Shown piece after piece: positions 1-7,579 of a DNA stretch of 11,654 bases. Under the pieces are notes generated by a model that saw only the letters and a program-made list of their open reading frames with translations, had not been told where the DNA came from and searched no databases. Numbering within the stretch: position 1 is the stretch's first letter; the number at the start of each line of letters is the position of its first letter. The position numbers and the translations under genes are program-made. The DNA comes from an uncultured Paracoccaceae bacterium (GTDB lineage Bacteria > Pseudomonadota > Alphaproteobacteria > Rhodobacterales > Rhodobacteraceae): NCBI GenBank assembly GCA_937132145.1, contig CAKZNY010000233.1, positions 1-11,654 of the forward strand, written 5' to 3'.

Positions 1-1
1 G

Positions 2-319
2 GCCGGCGGTTTAATCGGTCTTGTTCTTGGCGTGCTCTTCGCACCCCGTCGCGGTCGGGAGACTCGGGAACAGCTAAGGAAAAAGGCCGATGATCTGATC
101 GAGCAAGGTCGTGGATCGTACGAGACGCAAAAAGGGCGGGTGCTCGAGGCGGTCGGTGTCGGTCGAGAAGCCGCCCTCGAGCGGACCGAGTCGCGCGGAG
201 CGCATTACCGCGTCGACTATCCGCAGAGCAACCCGGGCCTCCAGGCCCGGTCGCACACGATACCTGCACCTCATGAAACAGCACGGCTGCCCCTGACGAC
301 CGCGAGCGTCGCTCCGTGA
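2..319 (+). CDS. Mosaic partial frame: YtxH-like N-part joined to L-aspartate oxidase (NadB) tail
   Basis: The frame is open from the left edge (no start visible) and ends at TGA 317-319, giving 105 residues. Residues 1-14 form a small glycine-rich hydrophobic segment ending in LFAP. It is followed by RRGRETREQLRKKADDL, the typical start of the YtxH family of small membrane-anchored stress-associated proteins, then a charged helical stretch to about residue 56. From about residue 57 the character changes: ESRGAHYRVDYP (residues 63-74) is the signature near the C-terminus of L-aspartate oxidase NadB, the FAD enzyme that makes iminoaspartate for NAD synthesis. A NadB tail fits the position directly before nadC, with a GTGA overlap. 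A YtxH front end on NadB is not a known architecture, so I infer a join at about bases 150-185, more likely an assembly artefact than a real fusion. The family assignments are fairly sure; the biological reality of the frame is not. Confidence 0.55.
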   Translation, partial: AGGLIGLVLGVLFAPRRGRETREQLRKKADDLIEQGRGSYETQKGRVLEAVGVGREAALERTESRGAHYRVDYPQSNPGLQARSHTIPAPHETARLPLTTASVAP

Positions 320-1158
320 CGATCCCCCTCCCCTCATCTACACCAGATGTGGTCGCCCGCGCCTACGCGGAGGATCTCGCGAACATTGGAGATCTGACGA
401 CGCTCGCGACGATCCCTGAGGGCCACCGATCCCGTGCCGAGTTCGTGGCTCGCTCATCGGGATGCATGGCGGGCATCCCCCTCATCGAGCTCTGCCTGGA
501 ATACATCGACCCCGAGATCGTGTGTCGACCGATGGCGCAAGACGGCGAGCTCGTGCAGGCGGGCACTGTGATTCTGGAAGCGAGTGGCGCGACGCGATCG
601 CTCCTGAGCGCAGAGCGGGTTGCGCTCAACTTCCTCGGGAGGCTCTCAGGTATCGCGACAGCAACCCGCGCCTTTGTCGACATCGTCGCAGGTACCGGCG
701 CCGCTATCTCCGACACTCGCAAGACGACGCCGGGTTTGCGCCTCGTTGAAAAGCAGGCAGTGCTACACGGCGGCGGGTTCAACCATCGGTTTGGGCTAAG
801 CGATGCGATCCTGATTAAGGATAATCATATTGCGGCAGCGGGCGGGATTTCTGCGGTGCTGAACCGCGCCAAATCCGTTGCATCACACATGGTCCGCATC
901 GAGATTGAAGTGGATAATCTGGAGCAGTTAGACGAGGTTTTGGCGGAAAATATCGCCGATGTTGTGCTGTTGGACAACATGGACACCGAAACCCTGAAAC
1001 GCGCCGTGAAGATGGTTAACTGGGCATTAATCACCGAGGCATCCGGCAATATGCGCCTTGAACGTATCGCCGAAGTTGCCAGTACGGGGGTCGAATATAT
1101 CTCGTCAGGCGCACTGACCCATTCCGCCCAAACGCTGGATTTGGGTCTGGATTTTTAG
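316..1158 (+). CDS. nadC: Nicotinate-nucleotide diphosphorylase (carboxylating), NadC; probably mosaic
   Basis: Quinolinate phosphoribosyltransferase: it converts quinolinate and PRPP to nicotinate mononucleotide, CO2 and pyrophosphate in cytosolic de novo NAD synthesis. The 280 residues match the usual family length. The N-terminal part has the EDLANIGDLTT motif. The barrel carries ALNFLGRLSG (about residue 105), DTRKTTPGLR (133-142), GGGFNHR (152-158), a conserved LIKDNH lysine, IEIEVDN, VLLDNMD and ISSGALTHS, which together supply the substrate- and PRPP-binding residues. The GTG start overlaps the preceding stop in GTGA, as in a coupled nadB-nadC pair. The stop is TAG. Odd: the segment up to about residue 142 is richer in GC and resembles NadC of a non-proteobacterial lineage. 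From LVEKQAVLHGGG onward it reads as alphaproteobacterial, with a drop in GC. The function call is firm; whether this is one natural gene is doubtful. Confidence 0.85.
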   Translation: MTIPLPSSTPDVVARAYAEDLANIGDLTTLATIPEGHRSRAEFVARSSGCMAGIPLIELCLEYIDPEIVCRPMAQDGELVQAGTVILEASGATRSLLSAERVALNFLGRLSGIATATRAFVDIVAGTGAAISDTRKTTPGLRLVEKQAVLHGGGFNHRFGLSDAILIKDNHIAAAGGISAVLNRAKSVASHMVRIEIEVDNLEQLDEVLAENIADVVLLDNMDTETLKRAVKMVNWALITEASGNMRLERIAEVASTGVEYISSGALTHSAQTLDLGLDF

Positions 1159-1185
1159 GCTGTTGTTTGGGTTAGGCGTGGGGGC

Positions 1186-1206
1186 GGTGCGTGGAGACCA
1201 CGCACC
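1186..1206. terminator. Hairpin between convergent nadC and cobN
   Basis: A perfect 9-bp inverted repeat (GGTGCGTGG / CCACGCACC) with a 3-base AGA loop sits in the 64-base gap between the nadC stop (1158) and the cobN stop (1223). No T-tract follows on either strand, so it is not a classical Rho-independent terminator. Its position between converging genes suggests a bidirectional terminator or 3'-end stabiliser. The flanking CCCTAC and GC-rich arms also suggest a dispersed repeat, which cannot be tested from one copy. Confidence 0.5.
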
Positions 1207-1222
1207 CTACATATGTGCCGCT

Positions 1223-4200
1223 TCACGCAAGCAATTCCGCCAATAACAGCTTTGCCGAGTTAGAGCGCGGCACCCACAACCCTCGATCTATTGCTTCCTG
1301 AAACTTCTCGGCCATCTCGCGCAGGGCGGCCGGGTTGGCGTCCTTAATGAACGCGCGGGTGTCATCGTCCTCGATAAATGCGGCATGAACCAGATCGAAA
1401 TGGTGGTTTTTCACCGCCTTGGTGGTGGCGGCAAAGGCGAACATATAATCCACGGTGGCGGCCATTTCAAACGCACCTTTGTAACCGTGGCGCTTAACAC
1501 CCTCGATCCATTTGGGGTTCACCACGCGCGAGCGGATGACGCGGGACATTTCCTCGTCCAACGTGCGGATAACGGGGCGTTCGGGGCGGGAATGATCGTT
1601 GTGGTAGATTTTCGGGGCATCGCCTTGCAAGTGCTGGATCGCCGCCGAAACGCCGCCCTCGAACTGGTAATAATCGTCGCTGTCCAGAATGTCATGCTCG
1701 CGGTTGTCCTGATTTTGGATCACCGCCTCAACTGTGCTTAGGCGTTTCTCGAACTGTTCGCGCGCGCCCTTTCCTTCGGCCCCACCGCCGTATGCGTATC
1801 CACCCCATGTCAGGTAGGCATCCGCCAGATCGGCCGTGTCATTCCAGATGCGCTCGTCGATCAAAGCTTGCAGACCCGCGCCATATGCCCCGGGTTTTGA
1901 GCCGAATATGCGGAAACCGGCACGCAGTTCTCCAAGCTCGCTTCGCTCGCGATTGTACCTTGCTGAAAGGGGGTTCATATCGTCCGGCTCGTCCAGCGCC
2001 ATTACCGCGCGCACCGCACTGTCCAGCAGCTCGATCTGCGCCGGAAACGCATCACGGAAAAAACCGGATATCCGCAGGGTCACATCCACGCGCGGGCGGT
2101 CCAGAACCGACAGCGGAATAATCTCGAAACCGGTCACACGGCGGCTGGCATTATCCCACTGCGGCTTCACGCCCATCAGCGCCAGCATCTGGGCGATATC
2201 ATCGCCGCCGGTGCGCATATTCGAGGTCCCCCACGCGGTCAAAACCATTGATCGAGGCCAGTCACCCTCGTCCTGCAAATGCCGTTCAATCAGCGCATAG
2301 GCCGATTTCCACCCCAACTTCCAAGCGGTTGGTGTGGGCAAAGTGCGGCTATCAATGGAATAGAAATTCCGACCCGTCGGCAATGTATCCAGACGCCCGC
2401 GACTAGGCGCGCCCGAAGGGCCGGGGGCGACGAAGCGGCCTTCAAGGCCAGCGAGGAGCGCCCCCATCTCCGCCTCTCCACATGCCCTGACCACCGGTAA
2501 AACCCGTGTGTGAATTTCCTCGAACACAGCCCGGGTGCGCAGCCACATACGCTCCGGCTCCAGCCCCTCGATAAGGCGACCAGCCAGCCATTCCAGCCGT
2601 TCAACTGAATCGCCAAGACTACGCCATGTATCACTTGAGGCGGCTTTCAAAGCCTCATGCCGCGGCCCCTCGTACGCATCCCCCATCGCACAATCGAGCG
2701 GGTCAAACCCCATCTCCATATCCGCCGCCATCGCACGGATTAACGATGCATCCCCGCCCTTGCCTTGCCCGCGCGGCACCCGCACCAGCGCTTGCACTAA
2801 ATCCCGCTCCAACCGACCCTCGGGCGAGGTGCCAAACACATGCAGCCCGTCCCTGATCTGGCTTTCCTTCAGGTCACAAAGGTAATTATCAAGGCTGGAA
2901 AGCTGGCTTTGTTCGTCCGCCTCCCAATCCACCCCCGCATCCTCGTCAATCCGCGTGGCTTGGCTTAGGGCCAATATCTCTCTTTTCAAATACTTAAGTC
3001 GGCGCGGGTCCACCCCTGCCGCCTCATAATACTCGTCAACCAATGCCTCTAAATCTTTCAGCGGACCGTAGGTCTCCGCCCGTGTTAAGGGCGGTGTCAG
3101 GTGGTCGATTATCACGGCCTGCGCACGACGCTTGGCCTGCGTTCCCTCGCCCGGATCATTGACAATGAACGGATAGAAATGCGGGGTTGGCCCGAACACC
3201 ACCTCGGGGAAACATTCGTCAGACAAGGCCAGCGCCTTGCCCGGCAACCACTCCATATTGCCGTGCTTGCCCATATGAACGATGGCATTGGCGCGGAACT
3301 GGTGGCGTATCCAGAAATAAAACGCGAGGTAGTTATGCGGCGGCACGAGGTCCGGCGAATGGTAGGTTTCCTTGGGGTCAATATTATACCCGCGCGCTGG
3401 CTGCACGCCCACAATGACGTTCCCGAAAGACAGGATGGACAGGGTGAAATGCCCGCCATCCACCTCGCCTGCCGTGTAAAATGGATCCGCATCGGGTTTA
3501 CCCCAGCGTTCCTCTATGCGACGGCGAGTGTCGGTTGGAAGCTGGCCGTAATCGGCCTGATAATCGGCCAAACTCAGGCGTTCACCACCCTGCTTGGAAA
3601 CCCGATCTGTCAGCCAGTTCGTCGGCCCCGCCAATATCCGTTCCATCAGATCAGCGCTGTCTTTGGGCAGGTTGCGCGTCGCATATCCAGCCCCCTCCAG
3701 TGCTCGCAAAACATCCACTGTCGCGGCGGGTGTGTCCAGCCCAACGCCGTTCGCCAGCCGTCCGTCCTTGTTGGGATAATTCGCCAACACCAGCGCCACT
3801 TTACGCTCCGCATCCGGTGTGGTCGATAATTTCGCCCAATTGGCCGCCAGTTTGGCGACAAACCCGATCCGCCCACCGTGGGCACGGTAACTGGAAATCA
3901 AACACTCCGTCGCCTCGTCGAAATACGCCTCGCCTTTGAAGCTGACCGCGCGGGTCAGGATACGCCCGTCAATCTCGGGCAGGGAAACATTCATGGCGAT
4001 ATCACGAGCAGAAAATCCGCTTAGGCTCTCCTCCCACGTCTTTTCGGTGCCGCTCGCGAAGACAATCTGGAATACCGGCGCACCGGTGGCGTCCAGCGGT
4101 GTTGGCTGATGCCCCTCGGCCCCCGATTGTGGTGAAGACACCGCGAAACTTGTGCCGTTAAGCACAACCGCAGGTGCCGCCTGCGTGAACAACTCTTTGA

Positions 4201-4951
4201 CCGTCGCCGCCGAAACCGCATCTTTAAGCGAGGCCACAAACACCGGCAGCGGGTTCAGCCCTTGCCGCAACAATTGGCGCACCAGACGGTTAACGGGGTG
4301 CAATCCGGCCCCCTGCACAAGGGCGCGGTAAAACACCAGCGCCGCTACGGGTTGCCCCTTAACCCAGTGGTTTTCGCGCAGGTTTTCAAGCGAGACATTC
4401 GCCTCGCCCGGCCAGTATATTCCGGCCCGCAGCAACAGCTTGGCCGCCACAGGCTTTTCGCCACCCGCCAGCATTGCCCCCGCATATCGCAGGAAATTCG
4501 CTGAATTATCCGGCCCGCCTTCAATCAGGTAAGACCACAGCGCATCGTAATCCGCATCCGCAACGGTTGAGAGCCGCCGCAACCCCTCCTCCGGTTTGTC
4601 ATCACCGGGCAGCGCCACAAACGGCACGCCAGCCGCGCCCAGACGAATGGCGAATTGTTCCAGACCGTAGGGCCAATACGCCTGCCCGCCCAGAATCCGC
4701 ACGATAACCAGCTTCGATTTCGTAGCCGTATCATCAAGGTATTTATCAACCGTAAATGGATGCCCGAGGTTGCCGATATTCGCCAACCGCAAGCTGTCCG
4801 GCCCGTCTGACATTTCAGCAAAAGCCGCAGACAGCCCCGCGATTTCCGTATCGGCCGCCGAGATTACCAGAACATCCGCAGGGGTTTGCCCCAGATCAAC
4901 AGGCTCGGAACCATCCGAAATCTCGCCGGGTTGAACTTGTAGCAGATGCAT
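1223..4951 (-). CDS. cobN: Aerobic cobaltochelatase large subunit CobN
   Basis: The large porphyrin-binding subunit of the CobNST chelatase, which uses ATP to insert Co2+ into hydrogenobyrinic acid a,c-diamide in the late-insertion B12 route. The length of 1242 residues is close to that of known CobN proteins. The strongest signature is HMGKHGNMEWLPGKA at about residues 559-573, the conserved core of the CobN/magnesium-chelatase H-subunit family. It is followed by FYPFIVNDPGEGTQAKRRAQ and LDALVDEYYEA-type sequence. Near the C-terminus, NPKWIEGVKRHGYKGAFEM and VDYMFAFAATT are also typical. The ATG (4949-4951) shares one base with the stop of the upstream acetyltransferase, so translation is probably coupled. 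It is the last gene of the operon. The AAA+ partners CobS and CobT are not in the window. The frame is intact, with no missing segment seen. Confidence 0.97.
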   Translation of the reverse strand: MHLLQVQPGEISDGSEPVDLGQTPADVLVISAADTEIAGLSAAFAEMSDGPDSLRLANIGNLGHPFTVDKYLDDTATKSKLVIVRILGGQAYWPYGLEQFAIRLGAAGVPFVALPGDDKPEEGLRRLSTVADADYDALWSYLIEGGPDNSANFLRYAGAMLAGGEKPVAAKLLLRAGIYWPGEANVSLENLRENHWVKGQPVAALVFYRALVQGAGLHPVNRLVRQLLRQGLNPLPVFVASLKDAVSAATVKELFTQAAPAVVLNGTSFAVSSPQSGAEGHQPTPLDATGAPVFQIVFASGTEKTWEESLSGFSARDIAMNVSLPEIDGRILTRAVSFKGEAYFDEATECLISSYRAHGGRIGFVAKLAANWAKLSTTPDAERKVALVLANYPNKDGRLANGVGLDTPAATVDVLRALEGAGYATRNLPKDSADLMERILAGPTNWLTDRVSKQGGERLSLADYQADYGQLPTDTRRRIEERWGKPDADPFYTAGEVDGGHFTLSILSFGNVIVGVQPARGYNIDPKETYHSPDLVPPHNYLAFYFWIRHQFRANAIVHMGKHGNMEWLPGKALALSDECFPEVVFGPTPHFYPFIVNDPGEGTQAKRRAQAVIIDHLTPPLTRAETYGPLKDLEALVDEYYEAAGVDPRRLKYLKREILALSQATRIDEDAGVDWEADEQSQLSSLDNYLCDLKESQIRDGLHVFGTSPEGRLERDLVQALVRVPRGQGKGGDASLIRAMAADMEMGFDPLDCAMGDAYEGPRHEALKAASSDTWRSLGDSVERLEWLAGRLIEGLEPERMWLRTRAVFEEIHTRVLPVVRACGEAEMGALLAGLEGRFVAPGPSGAPSRGRLDTLPTGRNFYSIDSRTLPTPTAWKLGWKSAYALIERHLQDEGDWPRSMVLTAWGTSNMRTGGDDIAQMLALMGVKPQWDNASRRVTGFEIIPLSVLDRPRVDVTLRISGFFRDAFPAQIELLDSAVRAVMALDEPDDMNPLSARYNRERSELGELRAGFRIFGSKPGAYGAGLQALIDERIWNDTADLADAYLTWGGYAYGGGAEGKGAREQFEKRLSTVEAVIQNQDNREHDILDSDDYYQFEGGVSAAIQHLQGDAPKIYHNDHSRPERPVIRTLDEEMSRVIRSRVVNPKWIEGVKRHGYKGAFEMAATVDYMFAFAATTKAVKNHHFDLVHAAFIEDDDTRAFIKDANPAALREMAEKFQEAIDRGLWVPRSNSAKLLLAELLA

Positions 4952-5412
4952 CAGTCGAGCCTTTTTTCCATGAACAAACTGGTGGAAACCTCGATATAGT
5001 CGCCAAAAGGACCAGATGGCTTAAACCCTGACCGCACGTACAAACGCTGTGCCGAGGCAAGTTTATCGCCGGTTTCAAGGCGCAAGACGGGTAGGGTCAA
5101 CGAGCGCGCCTCTCGCTCGATACGGGCCAGTAACCTTTTCGCGATACCGGTTCCGCGCGCCGACGGGTCCACAAACATGGATTTCACCTCGCCGTAAGTA
5201 TCCTTAGACGCCAACGCGCAACACCCCAATATAACGTTGTCATTTTTTGCCACAAAGAACCGGATTTCCGGCACACATAAGGCGTCGATTGACAAATAGT
5301 GGCAGGCATCCGCCGGAAACAGCGACTGCATCAGGGCGTGGCTTGCCTCTAACAGGCGTGTAACGGCAGGATCGCGCGGATCGCCAGCCGTGATATGAAT
5401 TTCGCCGCTCAC
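4951..5412 (-). CDS. GNAT-family N-acetyltransferase inside the cobalamin operon
   Basis: A 153-residue single-domain GNAT acetyltransferase, presumably transferring an acetyl group from acetyl-CoA to an unknown amine. Acetyl-CoA-binding motif A is visible at residues 77-95 (VKSMFVDPSARGTGIAKRL, containing the R-G-x-G-x-A pyrophosphate loop at 86-91). The motif B region ends with AQRLYVRSGF (121-130) and GPFGDY (134-139), the pattern of YsnE-like GNATs. The start is GTG (5410-5412), which shares its G with the TAG stop of cobW; the stop TGA shares one base with the cobN ATG. The gene is therefore coupled on both sides and must be co-expressed with cobW and cobN. No B12 reaction is known to need such an enzyme, so the substrate cannot be given. 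It may be a passenger gene or a modifier of a cobalamin protein or precursor. Confidence 0.9.
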   Translation of the reverse strand: MSGEIHITAGDPRDPAVTRLLEASHALMQSLFPADACHYLSIDALCVPEIRFFVAKNDNVILGCCALASKDTYGEVKSMFVDPSARGTGIAKRLLARIEREARSLTLPVLRLETGDKLASAQRLYVRSGFKPSGPFGDYIEVSTSLFMEKRLD

Positions 5413-6479
5413 TAGCCTGCCAAAGCCGTCTGAATTTTTGCGCGATCCAGCCCGGCGTGCCCGATCACAACCAACGAGGTTTTGCCCTTTTCATCCGCCG
5501 TCAGCGGGCGATCAAAATAGGTGTCAACGCGCGGTCCAACCGCTTGAATAACCAACCGCATCGGCTTGTTACCCACTTGCGCGAACCCCTTGAGGCGCAG
5601 AATGTTGTGGTCTCGGATTGTCTGGGTAACCAGCGCGGTGAAGCCCTCGACATCCTCGATGACATCGCGCGTGACCTGAAAAGTCTCGAACGCGTCATGA
5701 CCGTGGTCATGGTGGTGATGGTCGTGATCATCCTCGTCGTCGTGATCATGGTGGTGATGATGCACCTCATGTCGCGCGGACAAGTCATCCTCTGCGCCAA
5801 TCCCCATGCCCAGCAACATCTGAGGGCTAACCACGCCCATTTCGGCGCGGATAAACTGCACGCCGGCCCGCACACGCGTCCGCAGTTTGGCTTCCAGATC
5901 GTCTGCCTGAGCGGGGCTAAGAAGGTCCATTTTATTAAGGATAATCATGTCGGCGCAAGCCAGCTGGTCCTCAAATAATTCCGCAAGCGGCGTCTCGTGG
6001 TCCAGCATATCATCGGCGCTACGCTGCGCATCAATCGCGGCCTCGTTATGGGCGAAACGCCCCGCGTTTAGGGCCTCGCTATCGACAACCGTTACAACGC
6101 CGTCCACCGTCACTTTGGAACGGATTTCCGGCCAGTTGAACGCCCGCACCAACGGCTGTGGCAGCGCCAAACCAGAGGTCTCGATCACAATATGATCCGG
6201 CGGATTTTCACGGCCCAACAGTTTTTCGATGGCAGGGACAAAATCTTCGGCCACGGTGCAGCAGATGCAACCGTTGGACAGCTCGATCACATCGTCGTCC
6301 GTACAGCCCTCGATCCCGCAGCCTTTCAGCAGGTCTCCGTCAATGCCCAGATCGCCGAACTCGTTGATAATCAACGCAATCCGCTTGCCGTTGGCGTTGC
6401 GAAGCATATGCTGGATCAACGTGGTTTTCCCCGCTCCGAGGAAGCCCGTGATAACCGTTGCCGGAATTTTTCCTGCCAT
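5412..6479 (-). CDS. cobW: CobW, GTP-dependent metal chaperone for cobalamin synthesis
   Basis: A G3E-family GTPase of 355 residues, thought to bind Co2+ with GTP and deliver it to the cobaltochelatase in the cytosol. The Walker A P-loop GFLGAGKTT is at residues 12-20. The metal-site motif GCICC is at 70-74 (the CxCC signature of COG0523 proteins), ETSG at 100-103, and the guanine-specificity motif NKMD at 182-185. Between the GTPase core and the C-terminal CobW_C domain lies a His/Asp-rich linker at 237-262, with about 14 histidines, a likely metal-binding or storage loop. The ATG (6477-6479) follows the DUF1636 gene by 9 bases and has an AGGGAA ribosome-binding site. The position directly before cobN (through the GNAT gene) supports the CobW subgroup over zinc-type relatives such as ZigA or YjiA. 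Confidence 0.95.
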   Translation of the reverse strand: MAGKIPATVITGFLGAGKTTLIQHMLRNANGKRIALIINEFGDLGIDGDLLKGCGIEGCTDDDVIELSNGCICCTVAEDFVPAIEKLLGRENPPDHIVIETSGLALPQPLVRAFNWPEIRSKVTVDGVVTVVDSEALNAGRFAHNEAAIDAQRSADDMLDHETPLAELFEDQLACADMIILNKMDLLSPAQADDLEAKLRTRVRAGVQFIRAEMGVVSPQMLLGMGIGAEDDLSARHEVHHHHHDHDDEDDHDHHHHDHGHDAFETFQVTRDVIEDVEGFTALVTQTIRDHNILRLKGFAQVGNKPMRLVIQAVGPRVDTYFDRPLTADEKGKTSLVVIGHAGLDRAKIQTALAG

Positions 6480-6488
6480 AACTTTTCC

Positions 6489-6848
6489 CTAACCTAACGA
6501 TGGAATACGGGCCACAAAATGCCCCTTCACGCCTTGCGGCCACTGCTTGAAAGGCACCTGCCCTGTTTTGCTCTCGGCGTGACGCTGCGCGTATTCTACA
6601 ACCGCTGCGGCCGAATTCACATTCGGGGAGAACTTGCCCAGAACATAAGTCAGCTTGCCCTCGGCCTGAATGGCGACATTGCAATGCCGCTCACAACCCA
6701 TCAGGCAGGATTGGCGTTTCACTTGCAAGCCTGTGTCAGCGGCCAGGCGTTCCACATGCTCGGCCAGTATCTCGCCACCCGTTTTACCCTCGTGCAGCTT
6801 TTCCAGCATGGAATAATCGCAAGTGTCACACACAATAATCGTCGTCAT
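6489..6848 (-). CDS. DUF1636 family putative metal-binding protein
   Basis: A small cysteine-rich protein of 119 residues from the chosen start. The cysteines fall as C7-x2-C10 near the N-terminus and C48-x3-C52-x3-C56 (SCLMGCERHC) after a helix. The spacing resembles thioredoxin-like ferredoxins, so an Fe-S cluster or another metal is plausible. DUF1636 genes are known companions of cobW/cobN in alphaproteobacteria; their biochemical role is not established. The start at 6848 (MTTIIVCDTCDYS) was chosen because the purine-rich AAGGGGA lies a few bases upstream and family members begin just before the first cysteine pair. In-frame ATGs at 6866 and an initiator at 6887 would add 6-13 unconserved residues and, for the latter, overlap cobK. 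It starts 20 bases after the cobK stop and ends 9 bases before cobW. Confidence 0.85.
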   Translation of the reverse strand: MTTIIVCDTCDYSMLEKLHEGKTGGEILAEHVERLAADTGLQVKRQSCLMGCERHCNVAIQAEGKLTYVLGKFSPNVNSAAAVVEYAQRHAESKTGQVPFKQWPQGVKGHFVARIPSLG

Positions 6849-6868
6849 ATTCTTCCCCTTGGGCATAT

Positions 6869-7579
6869 TTATATCGCCTCGGCCCATCGCAAAATGTCCG
6901 AAACCGTCGAGGCGTTCTCTATCACCGGCAAAACAGGCCGTTCAACCATAATCACAGAGATTCCCAACTGTGTCGCAGCATCGATCTTGGCGCGCGTCTG
7001 TGTGCCGCCTGAATTTTTGGACACCAAATGCGTAATCCTCTGCGCCGTCATCAAAGCAACTTCGGATTCCAGCGTGAAAGGCGGACGCTGCACCAAAGCT
7101 TCACCTTGTATGAACGGGTTCTCCATCGGGTCAACACCGCGAAACAAAAACCACACGTCAGAGCGATGCACAAAAGGCCCAAGGCTTTTACCCCCGACCG
7201 TCAAGAAAGCCCGCGCACTGCTAGGCAGCGCGCGGGCGGCTGCATCAAGATCAGGAACGCACCGAAATCCGGAGGCATCCCATTCGGGTCGAACAAACCG
7301 TATCAACGGCACGCCCGCGACCCCTGCGGCCTCAACCGCTGATCTGCTGATGTTCGCCGCAAACGGATGCGTCGCATCAATCAGCCCTGTGATTTCTCTC
7401 TTTCCTAAATACTCGGCCAATCCATCAGCCCCACCAAACCCGCCTATCCTCGTTGCATACGACCTTTCAACAGGTTTCCGCGTAGCTCCTGCCAGTGAAA
7501 CAACAAAATCTATTCCAGCGCCCTGCAAGCCCATCGCAATTTGATGCGCATCGCCCGTTCCCCCAAGAACCAAAATCAT
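6869..7579 (-). CDS. cobK: Precorrin-6A reductase CobK/CbiJ
   Basis: An NADPH-dependent reductase converting precorrin-6A to precorrin-6B (dihydroprecorrin-6) in corrin ring synthesis; cytosolic. It has 236 residues, a normal family length of about 240-260. The N-terminal nucleotide-binding stretch LVLGGTGDA is at residues 3-11, RIGGFGG at 44-50, and the hallmark DATHPFAANIS at 68-78. The ATG overlaps the upstream cbiD stop by four bases (ATGA), which indicates coupled translation of the enzymes for two successive steps. Context with cobN and late cobalt insertion favours the metal-free substrate (CobK) over the cobalt form (CbiJ); sequence alone does not settle this. Confidence 0.94.
   Translation of the reverse strand: MILVLGGTGDAHQIAMGLQGAGIDFVVSLAGATRKPVERSYATRIGGFGGADGLAEYLGKREITGLIDATHPFAANISRSAVEAAGVAGVPLIRFVRPEWDASGFRCVPDLDAAARALPSSARAFLTVGGKSLGPFVHRSDVWFLFRGVDPMENPFIQGEALVQRPPFTLESEVALMTAQRITHLVSKNSGGTQTRAKIDAATQLGISVIMVERPVLPVIENASTVSDILRWAEAI

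Noticed and set aside
3101..3829. A 242-codon plus-strand frame inside cobN.
   Set aside because: It is antisense to the most conserved part of CobN and has no plausible domain.
5697..5770. Repetitive GTGGT/GATGATG-like DNA resembling a tandem repeat.
   Set aside because: It is the coding sequence of the His/Asp-rich loop of CobW; low codon diversity explains the repetition.
6519..7544. A long open frame (341 codons) on the plus strand across the DUF1636 and cobK genes.
   Set aside because: It is antisense to two genes with clear family motifs, its translation shows no recognisable domain, and it spans their intergenic boundary; it is a shadow of GC-biased codon use.
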